A stretch of 64,000 nt of DNA from Sesamum alatum (Eukaryota > Streptophyta > Magnoliopsida > Lamiales > Pedaliaceae), in NCBI GenBank assembly GCA_034509735.1, contig JACGWO010000005.1, forward strand, positions 40,206,479-40,270,478, in the 5' to 3' direction. This document shows positions 20,763 through 33,500 of this stretch, one piece after another. The notes below the pieces were generated by a model. That model saw nothing but the letters and a program-made list of their open reading frames with translations, had not been told where the DNA came from and did not search any database. Position 1 is the stretch's first letter, and each line of letters starts with the position of its first letter. The position numbers and the translations under genes were made by a program.

Positions 20763-23538
20763 CTATGAGCAAACACGGGCTCTTTGGCCCTCCCTTTCCT
20801 GTAGGAAAGATATGGATGATTTATCATCCCTCTCTGCCAAACATCGCTTGTATGGCACGAAACCTTTTCCGCATTCTTTTTTCCCAGGATTACACAGCTG
20901 CTTCGAATCAACAACATCACTATTTCGATTATCATTGTTGGCTTCACCAGTTGACCCACTGTTTGAACCTACCAAAGATCCTTCCCTATGAAGCTCTTCA
21001 TCCTTTAATCCTTCAACATTCTCTATGGCTGTGTTGTTACAAGATGAAGAAAAGGGGAAAACTGGACCATGGTACCAAGTAGACCAGGGCAAAGTGATTA
21101 AGTTCTCCATGGGGCAATAAATGTTTGCCAGTGGCTGAGGTGGCAAACAGGAAGGAGATGAACTGTTTGAAACAAATCCAAAAACAACACGTGAATCTAA
21201 GTTGTTAGGTCTTAACCCCTCAGCAAGCTTGTCATTATTGCTCTCAGACTTATCATCAACAACACCAGGCAGTAATGATTCAGATTTCTCCGCAACATCT
21301 AAAGGCTGTTTCGGAGTATCTCTTACCACAACTGTCTTTCCGAACAATTTAATACTTGTATAAGGTTCTCCAGCATATGGAGAATCCATAGAAGATTCTG
21401 TCTCTTGAGGAAACAATTCAAACTTCTGCATACACACGGAAAAAGCCAACAAAAGAGGAAATAATATTAATATGGAATCAGCAAGAAAATAAATCAGATT
21501 TAACTGGCTGCAGAATGAAAACAAGAGGATACCATGGTGGTTTTATTATCCGGGGCTGAAGCCGAAGATATTTTCATTGATAAATGAAAACCATCCTCCT
21601 CTTTAGAAGATATGTTTGAGGTCGCATATTCGTTATCATTTGCAGAAAGAGCATCAGTAGCACATGAAGCTGGCGAAAGGCGAGATTTATGCATCTCAGC
21701 AACTGTAGATTCTAAATTATCAGAACCGATTGCTGAAAAAACTGAAGTTGGAGAGTAATTCTCTCTTCCAGCAGCAGATTCAGTCATTCCTCCTACTTGA
21801 TTTGAGACCATGCCTTCCGTATTAGCTGGATCAACTGTTTTACGAGGGTAAGGGTGTAAAGGTTTCTTTTTGGGCCGAGGAGGAGGGATCTCAATTGGAC
21901 TCAGAGATCCTTCAGCATCAACACATGAATCCCGAGTGACCTTAGCAAAGAACTTTTGGGCGTGACTCCGGATTTGGATAGCAGTCTTGGTGCCCACATG
22001 TTCTGTATAACAACAAACCTTAATAAGAAGAGCTTTTAAATTTTAGAAACAATGTCCACTAGAAGAAACTAGACTTGAAAGAAGACATTTCCCTGGCGAC
22101 TGGCGTCGAACAACCCTATACCACACTCACCTTCTATTTGGCGCCAAGCACGACCATATAGCTTCAGTGCTTCAACAAACCTTTTATGTTCTTCCTCTGT
22201 CCATCTTTCTCTCTGTTTTGTGATGGTATAGGGTTTTCTCACCTAATATAGGTAATAAAGAGAGCATCTATATTATGCGAGTTAAACATGGATTTTAATG
22301 TATCTCACATGAAGCAAACAAGTGGGCATGGAGGGGGTGAAACCTTAGGCGCATAGCCATTTCCATTAGATGATAAGGCCTTAGATTGAGTAGCCACAGA
22401 TTCCAGTTGCGAGCTAACTGCCACAGAGGCAGCTCGGCTAGCGCCCGCAGTTTGATCCTGCAAATTGGAGGCACAACAATAAGAGAAGACATTGGAATGG
22501 CTCTGCTGAAATATTAGTTTTAGTTGAGAATCTGATCCATTCCTCTCCCTTGAACTTTATGTTTGTCGCTAAAGCAAAAATACAGTTAAAAGTACAAGTT
22601 TCTCAGAAAGTGTTGTCCTTTCAAGTTTCTGTCATTATACAAGTTCCCCCACAGGAGACACCACCTCTACTCCTTCGATATTATATTAAATACCTCTCCT
22701 CTCTAACAACTTGAACATTTATATGAGGTGATCATTCAATATATAACCAAACCAGGCCAAACAAGAGATGCAACATTCAAATCTCACTTCCACCCATTTA
22801 CTGAAAAGAGCTCCACACAGTAGGCTTTTGAAAAGGCAATATTGGCTGTATCTGAGGGCACTAGCTAGATACTGAATGTATCTCCTCCCTATCTTTCCGA
22901 AATATAAGACTTTACCCAACATAAACTCGACAATGTGATTAATTCAAAAGCTGCTAAATCCGCTAAGACTGCTGATAATCAAATTAATCATCCCACCATG
23001 GGTTTAATTCCAAAACCTTACTATATGGGATTGATATCTTTTGACATTGCCGATAATTATGATTGACTATGGCTAATATACATCATAAAACTTAATGTTG
23101 AAATGGCAGCCAAAGCAACATGACATGAGTGAAGGCCTTTACATTTCTTGAAAAGAGCTGACCAAAAACTTTCAAATTCGACAAAAGCATCTAATTTACC
23201 ATACAGAAGCCTACAGCATTGATTTTCTGCAGAGTATAATCCAGCATCAGCCAGAAGAAGATAGACACACTGTAAACCAGAACCCAAGAGGAGAAAAACA
23301 AGAAAAATGAAAAACAGCACTATATTTCATAAACTATACTTATGCATATATATATATATATATACATGCGGTAAGCACAAATCTGAGTACAGATCAACAA
23401 ATTGAGCAGTCCCTACTTCTCCTACCTTAAGCTTATAAATGCAAATAAAAACCCAAATTATACACAAAACGCAAAATAATCCGAAGAAAAACAATAAGGG
23501 GTTTTCAAGAAAATACATACCTTAGCTTCAGCAACCAT
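20763..23538 (-). CDS. REVEILLE-type single-MYB (SHAQKYF class) transcription factor
   Basis: A nuclear MYB-like factor of the CCA1/LHY/REVEILLE family, whose members bind the evening element and control clock, cold or auxin outputs. Exons in transcript order: 23538-23521, 22457-22344, 22242-22131, 22002-21533, 21425-20763, totalling 1,377 nt and 458 aa. The MYB repeat runs from [34 protein letters not shown] to the SHAQKFF signature, across the third and fourth exons. It is followed by [16 protein letters not shown], typical of RVE1/RVE2/RVE7-like proteins. The C-terminal part carries [12 protein letters not shown] and ends with [13 protein letters not shown] and QRARVCS, also family hallmarks. 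The first coding exon is only 18 nt, and intron 1 is 1,063 bp. Closest to the RVE1/RVE7 side; I cannot assign one orthologue. Confidence 0.92.
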
Positions 23539-23992
23539 AGCTCCAAGAATTCCTGATACAAGGAGACGCAAAGGGGCAAAATGCGAAACTAATCCAAGAA
23601 CCGAGCTTTACTACTCAGAGTAAACACCTCCTCAGACTTCTCTGCAGTACCAAACAGTGAGCAGAAAAAAAGCATAAAAAAGAATCAAAGAAACGAGAAG
23701 AACAGAGAGAAAGCAGAGGTATTCAAGAGAGAGAGAGAGAGAGGAACAGTGGTGTGAATGGCGTATAAATGGAATTGAGACGGGAGAAATGATACCAAAG
23801 GGGAAAAGAATAGGAAGAAGGGATGCCCACGTAGGACTAGCTGGATTTTTCTTTCCCAAATTTACCTATATTTATTATTGTTGTAATAATAAAATAGTCG
23901 TAATAGAAAGGTCGAGAAGGTCGGAGGAGCAAAAGGATCTTTGGTGGTGGGCAGTGGGAGTTTTTGTGGCTGAAAATGATATGGGCCCGTGA
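23539..23992 (-). promoter_or_regulatory. Leader and proximal promoter of the REVEILLE-type gene
   Basis: On the minus strand this holds the 5' leader of the gene, with a CT-rich tract at about 23728-23742, followed upstream by AT-rich DNA. The transcription start is not defined. A further untranslated intron cannot be excluded. Confidence 0.4.
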
Positions 23993-23998
23993 CACGTG
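23993..23998. promoter_or_regulatory. Perfect G-box (CACGTG) upstream of the REVEILLE-type gene
   Basis: CACGTG lies inside the 10-bp palindrome GACACGTGTC at 23991-24000, about 455 bases upstream of the start codon at 23538. G-boxes are bound by bHLH (PIF) and bZIP factors and are frequent in light- and clock-controlled promoters. Function here is inferred. Confidence 0.5.
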
Positions 23999-24057
23999 TC
24001 CCTTGTGTGCGCTGTCCCCCCAATCTTTTTCTTACTCCCTTCCCTTTCTCTCTCTAA

Positions 24058-24061
<4 letters not shown>

Positions 24062-24099
<38 letters not shown>
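24062..24099. repeat. (GA)n microsatellite
   Basis: An uninterrupted dinucleotide run of about 19 GA units. It is likely length-polymorphic. Confidence 0.95.
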
Positions 24100-24102
<3 letters not shown>

Positions 24103-26422
24103 GTAATTGTTCTCCTTTCTTGGCGTTACTTTCTCTCTCTTAATCTTTATCTCTAAGACAACAACACTTGTGAAGTTTTTCGTGGAAGATATTCAACCAA
24201 CCAACCACCACTCCCACAACTCACAAGCCCCACAGCGGGGCCAGCTCGGCTTCCCCTATATAATACAATATCTTTTCCTGTGTGGGAAGGGAAGGCAGAT
24301 ATTATTATGATTTTGGCTTTGCTTCCCTAACTGTTTTCTTGATCATTCATTCATTGCACGCCTCTAAATTTGTGGCTCCAATTAGATCTCGCATTTCTGA
24401 CCCCAATCCAATACCAATAGCCTCATTTCTTCAATCCCATGGGCCCCACAACATCATTCCACTTTCACCCTTACTGATACATCCATTTTATTTCACTCCA
24501 TCACTATACGGAAACCATACCAGTAAACCCGTAAACTTTGTTATTCTTGGTATAAATTCCTCTGCATCTGCCCTCTGCACTCGGACGAGCTCCAAAGAAT
24601 GACCGGCGAGCTCAACCGACCGGTGCCCCTAGTCGGGGGGAAATGAGGGCATATAAGCACTGTGGTCCTGCAATTAATCAGCTTCACAAATAGAAACTTG
24701 AATAAAATATCAGCCACAAAGTACTATTGCTGGTATAAGTAATATCAAATTCATGGACCTCAATCTATTCTATATGCCAATATTAAGTACTAGGTGTTAA
24801 CTCCAATACTAGAACCTCTAAAAGTCAACAGATATTTTGCCCAACAATCATAGATGGTGCAGGTCATAGGCAAAAATAATGCGGCAAGCAGTGCCAAGAA
24901 TGAGAGATCTTTCCACACATGAAAGAAAACAAAAATTGGAGGACAGAATAGATAACACGTATACGCTAACTACAGGATGTAATAACATGCACGACCTTCA
25001 ATCTCGTACTAAGTGTTACTAAATTATCTCCTGCCTATCACTTTTGAATTCAAGATGTCAATAAATATGCAACATTAAGTGTAGATGATACATGCAAGAG
25101 TATGTGGGAGTTATCAAAAAAATCAATTTCATCTTCTTTAAAATCATGTTCTAATGATCATGTTAACTGAAAGATGCTTTAGTTTGGGCAAGGTAATGCT
25201 GGTTGAGTTACAACATTGAACTTCAGGATTCTTTCTGTTGTCCGGCTTCTTATGACGTAATTTTTATCTTCATCATCCACCATAGAAGTTATAGCGACAA
25301 AGTGCATCTCTAGCAATAAACACACAGAAGCATCATGCTATGCTAGATCCCTCGCCATGGATGCTTTAATGCCTGTCAAAAGTATCATTCACTCTGATTC
25401 CAGGGCTGCAGTGGAAACTAAATATGTTGACAGTAAGGTAAAGTTATTCACTGAAGATGCAAACAATCTTATTGTCCAATGATATTGAAATTATATGTCA
25501 GGAAGATTGTGCAGTACAGCATGAATTCCCAAGTTATGATTGATAACTTGTGCAACTACATGTTAAAGGAAACAACAACTTCTTGGTTTTTGCGAAGCTA
25601 AGAAATGGGAAAGCAATAATGCATAGCAACTAGAAGAATTAGTAAAGAATGTATGATAAACAACTAATGACAGGATCCATGAGCTTCTCATGCGTATAGC
25701 TTTGTGAAGGCACGGCACAATATGAAACAGAGCTCGAGTAAATCCAACTTATATTAGCTATGTCCTCCTAAAGCATAAGAGTGCTATACACAGTTCTGTT
25801 TAGTACTTGAAAGAGCCTAAAATACTGTAACCTAATGTTACTATACCAGGCTGAAAGGCCCGGTTCACGAAATACATGAATCTGGATGTGATGTTGATTT
25901 GCATATAATGACATCGCACATAGCAAATTGCACATGTAACACTTAGAAGCTCTACAGGTGGAGAAAAGGATATCCTTAGATTTACAAGACCATCCAAGAA
26001 GCAAAGTCCAATTGGACTATGAAACATAAAAGACTAGTGAAGGATGCCAATGATACCGGTGCAGGCACGTCCCTGCAAGCTAACTGTGCAGAGCTAGTTG
26101 CAACTGAATTTTGCTCACCATGTTCTCTGCTCTCCGTTCTTTGAATAAGGGACCGCTTCCCCATCATTTGAATTGGTTCAAAGCATAGTAAACGGAATTT
26201 AAATCATACGGGGCTCGATAGCTCTAACTCTAGCCCAAAGAAGGAAAGTTCTGAAAACCAAACGACAATAAGCACGAAGAATCAGAAATTCACCAAACAT
26301 TTTAAAGAAAAGGCTTGGATCGGTTGTATGCTTCTGGCCTAAAAAAATTATCAGACTTCCTCTAGTTCACCAAATATAAAAAATTCTGGGTTTCTCATTC
26401 GAATCAACAATTGAACCTTATA
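24100..26422. other. Long intergenic region without a recognisable gene
   Basis: Open frames at 24107-24602 and 25768-26167 show no domain and no plausible splice partners. Sequence composition is more even than in the AT-rich deserts elsewhere in the window. Part of it could be the 3' portion of a transcript of the small gene at 26423-26734 (minus strand), or a non-coding RNA. I see nothing that decides this. Confidence 0.4.
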
Positions 26423-26734
26423 TTATCTCCGTCTCTTGTCCAATTCTCGTTGCTTTGACTGCTATCTGTTTTCTACTTCGCCAATTTCATCATAATAGCT
26501 CAGCAGATCATCTATGCAAACCTGCAGGAATCAAACAGCAACCTAAATGCGTAGATTAAAGTCCTCCAGGAATCAAACACAAACCTAAAATTTGCAGCCA
26601 TTCAACAGCTTCGCAACACATGCATGCACCGGCAGTAGAATTTAACACATACAAAAAAACAATCATGCACCATTTTTCGCAATTACCTTGGCGAAATCCA
26701 CTTCGGAAACACGAAACGAACCAATACGGCCCAT
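26423..26734 (-). CDS. Possible two-exon small-protein gene with readthrough-type stop
   Basis: Exon 1 (26734-26687) encodes MGRIGSFRVSEVDFAK and ends AAG|gtaatt. Exon 2 begins after tgcag at 26521 and continues in frame as VCIDDLLSYYDEIGEVENR, then TAG at 26462-26464 (35 aa). The bases after the stop are CAG TCA, which match the CAR-YYA context that promotes readthrough of UAG in tobacco mosaic virus and other plant systems. The frame then continues QSKQRELDKRRR to a TAA at 26423-26425 (48 codons to the second stop). The acidic then basic composition and clean splice sites suggest a real coding gene. I do not recognise the family. The TAG could also be a simple CAG-to-TAG mutation. Confidence 0.4.
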
Positions 26735-26985
26735 CGCACCTCCGTTTTTCCACACGAACCCCTTCACTCTCTCCGAGTGAGCTCACCGCCCGCCAAATGC
26801 TTGATCGCGTTTCACTCACTGAAATACCTCAAAGAAATTCACAACACAAACGCCACCTGGCTAATTGGGTTTGTACATGGGCTGGATAAATGGGCCAGTA
26901 TCCATGAATGACTCCCCGAATGTCCCCAACTCGGGTTAAACCCCAAAATTCCCGCTTTTTTTTTTTTTTTCTTTTTTTATGTAAT
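26735..26985. other. Upstream region of the small gene, ending in a poly(T) run
   Basis: Contains GGGCC words and a T-tract at about 26955-26978. It probably holds the promoter of the minus-strand small gene. No other feature was seen. Confidence 0.35.
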
Positions 26986-27258
26986 CTAGCTAGTGTGGCA
27001 CTTCATCCCTACGTGCATATAGTAAATATTCCTTTTCACTTTAAAATATATTATTATTATAAATAAGAGTAAAATATAAATCATTACATCACATTAAAAA
27101 AATTAAAAATAATAATAATAATTTATCAATTAGTGAAACTTTGGAAGTTAAATAAGTTGGTTTTATTATGGGTTGAAGGACATTTTTTACCTCACAAAAA
27201 ATGGTGAAGCGATATAAGTAACAGCCATTTGTGAGTATGAAGGAATTTTTTTTTATAT
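26986..27258. mobile_element. Diverged copy of a MITE-like element (also at 58228-58508)
   Basis: This interval aligns along its length with 58228-58508: CTAGTG near the start, then a GTGCATATARTAAATATTC block, an ATATATTATTAT...AGAGTAAAATATAAA block, a GAA-GGACATTTTT...CTCACAAAAAA block and a terminal TATATAATAATAT. The terminal inverted repeats seen in the 58-kb copy are degraded here. There is no open frame, so I infer a non-autonomous element. Confidence 0.6.
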
Positions 27259-28178
27259 AATAATATAAATTATATCAATAAATCGAGTAACATATCAATT
27301 CAATCAACATATCAATATAATTAAAAAATAATCATATAATAGGATAAATACCCGTACATTCAATGAGATAACTTCCAGACTCAGCCTTACACTTTATTTG
27401 AAATACCATCTACAAATTTGTTCTCTGACTTTGTTATTTTACTTATTTCATTTGTTAATATTGTCCTTTTACTCCTAAATTTATTTTGTTTGACACCACA
27501 AGGATTACTAGATTGGGCATGATTAGTTTAAGATTAAATTTTCTTTTATATATATATATATATATTTGTTTAACTATTTTCTTCTTATTATAAAAAATTA
27601 ACGACAATTGTGTCTTTTTTTATTAATTAAAAAGATCATAAGTTGTCAAATGATGACCTCTATAATATAGATATCATTCTTTCTTGCATTGAGTGTTTTA
27701 TTAAATTGGCATGTAATTCTAAGTGAAGGTCGAAATAGTAAAAGTTTAATTGTGTATAATTAATACCATATCATTATTAATTATGAAATTGAAGTACTTT
27801 TTAGAACACAAAAATTTCGTCTAAAAGATGAGACTTCTTATGTAATGATAATAACATTCAAATTCAATTATATGGTAGTTGAGCACAACCTTATCTCAAT
27901 GATTTATGGATGCAAATTCAACATACATAATTGTTATCTAATTATACTATGTAATAAGATACACTAATCCTTTAAATCTTTTATAAGCATGATATGTTTC
28001 CAATTAAACTTATATTTATATTTGTGTATATTAATGATATTGCCAAATGCCAATCATCTAAGGCATTTTTCTTGGCTATCATATACTGAAAAAAATTTCT
28101 AAAAAAATCGTGAAAGTATTTAATTACAAAAAATACAAATTCGGATGATATCACAATATTTTTCAATCAATTTGGAAT
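27259..28178. other. AT-rich intergenic DNA
   Basis: No coding sequence or known RNA gene is seen. A (TA)n run lies near 27544-27564. Confidence 0.5.
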
Positions 28179-28183
28179 GTCAG

Positions 28184-29064
28184 TGTAGACAAATTAAATT
28201 TATGCCCAATAAAATTGTGCCACGCGGAAAATAATATATTAAATATCGATTTCTATTTATATTTTGGGAATTTTAATTAAATTTAATTTCTAAAGTAAAT
28301 AGTTAATTAATTGATATTAATATTTATTTTTCGGCCAATCGAATGACGCCAAGTGTCAAATTTCATGTTCTTGGCAAGAGGATCAAATATTTCAAATCAA
28401 GCAAGTGCAAGCCAATATGGAAATAAAATCGCATCTTGCAAATATGGAAGCAAATGATGAAGGGCCAATCAAATCGCGCCACTTCATCAAGTAAATATGA
28501 AAAAGTCTTCTACCCTACAACTATAAATAGGGGTTCTCTACGCAATTGAAGAACACACAACACAAATAATTGAGAAGTACAAGTAAGAGAGCATTCAAGA
28601 AGCTTCAAAATTCTCTCAAGCACAAGTCAAGGAGAATTCACGGCGTTCAAACAAAATTCAAGGCGTTCGTCGAGGAAATCATCCAAATTCGATGTTTAAT
28701 TCGAGAGCAAGTCAAAGGACCCACGGATTAACGTTATCAAAGCACAAATCCACCTTGGCGGAAGATCAAAACTTCAATTCCACCAAGAAACACAAAAGGC
28801 TCAAGCCAAGTCCTTCAAAATTATAGCGTTTAATTCGAGAATAAGTCAAAAGACCCCCCAATTAACGTTATTGAAGATCCAAGTCAACGTTGAAGAAGAT
28901 CAAAGCGTCAAGTTCCTCCTTCGAAGTTGCCGAAATTGAAGATCGCGAAGAATCAGAGGCTTAAATTGGAGATTTCGCACCCACAAGACATTTGATTAAA
29001 ATCAAAATCATTTGTAATATTTTTCTTATTTTAATAAATTTAAAAACACGAAATTTGCGTTACA
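28184..29064 (+). mobile_element. Solo LTR (881 bp) of an LTR retrotransposon with 5-bp target duplication
   Basis: The element starts TGTA and ends TACA and is flanked by GTCAG on both sides (28179-28183 and 29065-29069). It carries a TATA box (CTATAAATAG at 28521-28530) and an AATAAA signal near 29033, so it is oriented on the plus strand. No internal region, primer binding site or polypurine tract follows, so this is a single LTR left by recombination between the two LTRs of a full element. Two imperfect direct repeats of about 45 bp (near 28695 and 28828, both with TTTAATTCGAGA and TTAACGTTAT) lie inside. The superfamily cannot be assigned. Confidence 0.85.
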
Positions 29065-29069
29065 GTCAG

Positions 29070-30001
29070 TATGTTTTAAAGTTTATTCTCTTTACCTTAA
29101 GTTTTATAAAAACAAGAAACAAAGGCTCGATTGGACGTCATAGTCTAGCATAATCACATTTTGATAGTTTTTTTTTTTTTGATCTCTCCAACATTATTTC
29201 ATTATCTGCTTTCATCAATATTTTTTTTCTACACCCGATACTCATATTAACTTATTATTTCATATGTATCTTTTGGTATTTCTTTGATCTCCAAATATTG
29301 AATAACAAAATTTATATAAAAATATTTTTTATTTTAAATACTTTTAAAAATTTATGCACCACAACTTATAGTTAACTCTAATAACCAAATTACCTCCCTC
29401 CCCAAAAGAATAAAATAAAATAAAATAAATAAGTATTAGTACTTTACGAGATCAAGAAAGAATTTTTCTCTCATTTTTCCAATTAACAAGGAGATTGATA
29501 TGAGTTGAGCCTTAACGACCTGGTGATGATTAGGCAAAGACTTGACAATATCTAGTGATAATATGGCAACTTCTTGAAGTACGATTCTAATTAATTACCT
29601 CGACCTGGATGGGTAAGTTTGGTTTGGAACACAAATCATTAAGCTTGTTCGAGTGACGCATAATTAAGATTTTATGATACTTAAGTTAGTATTGACCATG
29701 AGGTTATAGATCGTAGAGTGCGCTCAAATAATGTAAAATGCATACATTGTGAGATAACTCAATTGTGTAAAAATTCTTTCGGATCACGTGTCGTTTAGAT
29801 AACTATTGGATATGCTGAAGATCTGTGAGTGATAATTCGGATCATCGGGGTCAGGTGCGACCCACCCGACTCAAGAAGAACGTAGACTTATGCAGTGTTA
29901 GAGTTTTTTCTCATTTTTTTGAAGGGCAAATATATAATTTGGGGCTTATTCATTGTATTTCCGTATCGAGATCAATTGTAATTACTATAAATTTAATTTA
30001 A
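29070..30001. other. Intergenic DNA
   Basis: AT-rich, with T-tracts near 29167-29181. No coding sequence is supported. Confidence 0.5.
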
Positions 30002-30257
30002 GGGTAAATTACATTAACACCCCTGAGGTTAGACTCAATTACACAAATACCCCCTATCTTTTAAGAAATTACAGCGACACCCCCTGAGGGGTGTTATTGT
30101 AATGTTTTTCAGGGGTATTAGTGTAAGTTTTTCCTTTAAATAGGGGTGTAGTTGTAATACAATTACAAACTCAGGGACTGTAGCTATAATTTCGCAAAAG
30201 ACATGGGGTGTTTGTGTAATTGGACTTAACCTTAGGGAGTGTCACTGTAATTTATCC
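30002..30257. mobile_element. Palindromic MITE with long inverted arms
   Basis: The left arm starts GGGTAAATTACA and continues CACCCCTGAGGTTAGACTC. The right arm ends with the complement (TAACCTTAGGGAGTGTCACTGTAATTTATCC). Arms of about 55-65 bp are roughly 80% complementary. Inside, a second hairpin (about 30070-30102, ATTACAG...CTGTAAT-like) repeats the same words in alternating orientation. Elements beginning GGGTAAATTACA are common in plant genomes. No clear target duplication was found. Confidence 0.65.
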
Positions 30258-30503
30258 ATTTATATGATATTTTCAAATAGGATTCTTATTTTTCAAAAAT
30301 ATTTTTATTTTTACCTCATTTTAGAACAATGGCATCTGATTTTAGTATTTTATAGCTATAGATTTCAAATTTTGATTACACTTCTGTAAGAGCAATAATT
30401 ATATTGAAACCGAATTGAATTTCCCAAACCCCCAAAACCCCAAAATCACTCCCACTCCGCCAATCTTCCCGCCCCCTCACACTCGCACTTGCAGCTCCCT
30501 ACA

Positions 30504-33500
30504 ATGTCCATCTCCGCCGCCATCGAACGAACTCTATTCAAAGACAAAGACGGCGGAGGCGGAGGCGGAGGAGCCCACACCACCATCATCAAGCACCGCT
30601 TCTTAAGCTTCTTAATTTGGCAATCCCTCCAATCAACCTTCCTACTTTTCCTCTCAAAACCCCTTTTCCTTTCTCCCTTTACTAAAAACCCTTTTGTTCC
30701 AACTTTCCTATCCCTCTTCTACTTCCTTTGCTTCGAATTCTCCATCCTTCTCTTCTCCATTTCCCTCTTCTTCATCTCCTTCCCCCACCCCTTGCCTTTC
30801 GCTTCCCCTTTTGAAATCTCCCTTTCGTTTATTCGCCTAATTTTTGTATCTGGAGGTGACCAGAGTCTGTTGAGGAGGAGGGTCAGAGTTTCGTTGACCT
30901 TCGTGTTGTTTGTAAGCCTTTGTGCTGTGGCAGGGGCGGTATCGGTGATTTGTGTGTGCTGGGGTTGTGACGTTTATTATAACGTCGAGTTGAGGTCAAA
31001 GAGCGATGGCGAGCTTGGGATATTGGGATTTAGGGGCTTCGTGATCGGTTTGTTTTATGGGTTGCATTATGTATACAAGCAGCGCTGGGTCTTGCGGTTT
31101 CCGATTATTCAGGTGATTGGAGTCTTAGTTTTTCCGAGTTCAGTAGCATTTAGTGATCGACTTTTGTTGATGGGTTACTATTGTAACGTGGTAGTATTGA
31201 TTAGTGGAGAGCAATTTCCTATGTGGTCATCATATAATTTGTGGAAAAAGAAGAATAGTTTTACGTGTATCAGGAAACATATTTTTTCTGGATTGGATGG
31301 TTATAGGAAAAATGTGCAAGTGATGTGTTTATCTGGGTGTAAATGTTCTGCAGAAATGTAGTCTGGTATTTCTATAAAGTAAGAAAATAATGTAGGTAGA
31401 AAGTTCCAAGTAAATGAGGGGTGAAGTTTGGTTCTGATAATGGAGAAGGGAGAACCTAACATGCATGGGTCTTGATCACACGAATCATAATGATTCATGG
31501 TCTTGTAATTAACACCTTGAATTCTGGGTTATCATATCTTTCATCATAAGAACTATGGGAGAAGAAAATATCTGAGGCTCATTGCCTATGTAACACCAAC
31601 TAATTGAGACTATAGCAGTTCTGAATGACTTCACTTTCTTGATTAAGAGAAGTATGTGATGAGTGAAATGAAAAAAGAAAATGAAATTCATTATTTGCAA
31701 ACACAGAATTAATAAATTTAGTGAATGGCTTCTGGAGTTTGGACTTATCAAAGATTCTCTTCCTCTGAGATGAGATTGTTGTTTTCATTGTGATATTCGT
31801 TTTGAATTTTTTCAAACTATGGTTTGGTTTGAAGTGATGCACTGACCCAAACTACTTGTATCAACAGCGCCCTCCGTTCTTCAGCTTCAAGATGGGGCTT
31901 CCCTTATCTGTTGGGCAGGCTTTAAAGTTTTCTGCTGTTGGCTGCGGAATATCAGGAGTACTAGCTTTTTTCCTGCCTACTGAATACAGAAGTCAAGGTT
32001 CAGTTGGGAAGTCCATAGCTGAGCAGATCATTTTCTATATCGGGAGTTTTGTAGTAATTCTTTGTTGGGAATTGAGTCATCATTTACACCAGGTTTCTTT
32101 TTCTACTTGTTTTTTCATCTATTCCTTTTCAAACCATTGAAGTTCTACAACGTGTTCTTCTCGCAATCTGATCATCTTGTACATATGATTCTAATTAGTC
32201 CATATAAACTTAACAGACTACTGTGGCTCTGTAGGTGCTACACACCAAGAGGTTTGTATTTGCTCCCTCCATAGGATCAGCAGCTGCAGAAACAAATCCA
32301 AGTGAGCCACTTCTAGCCACCCTAGAGGAAAGCACCCCAAAGTCGCTTTTGCAATACCTTGCTTATCTTGATCTCTGCATGGTATGTGAAAACAATGTTG
32401 ATACATGGCGGCGAGCTGCATTCTTTGAGGAGACTGGTGAGACATATAGAAGAGTTATAGCTTCTTGCTTGCGGCCTCTGGACCACTTTACTCAAAAACT
32501 TGCTGAAGGTCTAGAGCGCTCTTCAGCTGAAAAGCCATTGCAATTATCTGATCAGTTAAGTTCACCAACAGATCGGCTTGCGGTTTTGAAACTCTACGAA
32601 TCATTTTACGACGCCCAGGTATGATGTCAGTGTTTCAGGATCCTGCTTGTCTGTTTCGGAATTGATAATTTATTCTTAAGTTCTGACTCATAGATATGTT
32701 TACTTCTGCCTGTTATAACAAAAAATAGTTTATCAACTCTCAAATCTAGTGCTCAGTTCACATTTTCACATTTCTTTGGCTTTACATTTCATGTTGTTCA
32801 TGCGATTTTACTGTAAAATTTCAGCCTAACATGAGATATGGCAAAAAACTAAATGCAAACTAGTTAATGATCCTTTCAAACCTAGCAACTTTGGTTAGTC
32901 AGGTTTGATTTTCTTAGAGGTTGTCTTGGTTGGTAATTTTGAATCGTATTCCATCGCAATTCAACTTATTTATAGTTGCAACTCAAATAGATGATGATAA
33001 GTAGAAAATGAATGAATTATTTCTAATTTCAATTTAAAGCAATTATGAAAAGAAAGTTATAAAATTGAGACAGAGGAATTTAATCCTGAAAAGATTTGTA
33101 CCATCACTTGCAATCATATGCGGAATACTGCAAGAGTATTCTATTCATTTCTGCATGTGCTTGACGAGCATTGGGTCAAAAAATACTTAACTGAAAAGTT
33201 TATTAGCACTAAGACAAATACTGGAGCAGCGTTCTCTTTTTCTTTTTTGCTTTTGTATATTGTTTTATATTTGGAGCGTCCCTAAAACATTTCAGGCTAA
33301 TTCAAAGAGGACGGTCCCGAATGTACTTGCTTATTTATTGATACTACATGTATGCCTTTAGATCTTGTGTGTTGAAGTCCTGCTGGCTGCTGGTCTTTCC
33401 CCAGTGTGAAGAGTCAATGGTATTTCAGAAGATGCCATCAGAAAGACATTTTCAGCTGCATATAGTTTTACATATGAAATCTGGAAGGGCCTTTTTAAAT

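Noticed and set aside
25768..26167. Overlapping minus-strand frames at 25.8-26.2 kb as a gene
   Set aside because: No domain, no splice partners, and two frames compete; kept only as unassigned intergenic DNA.
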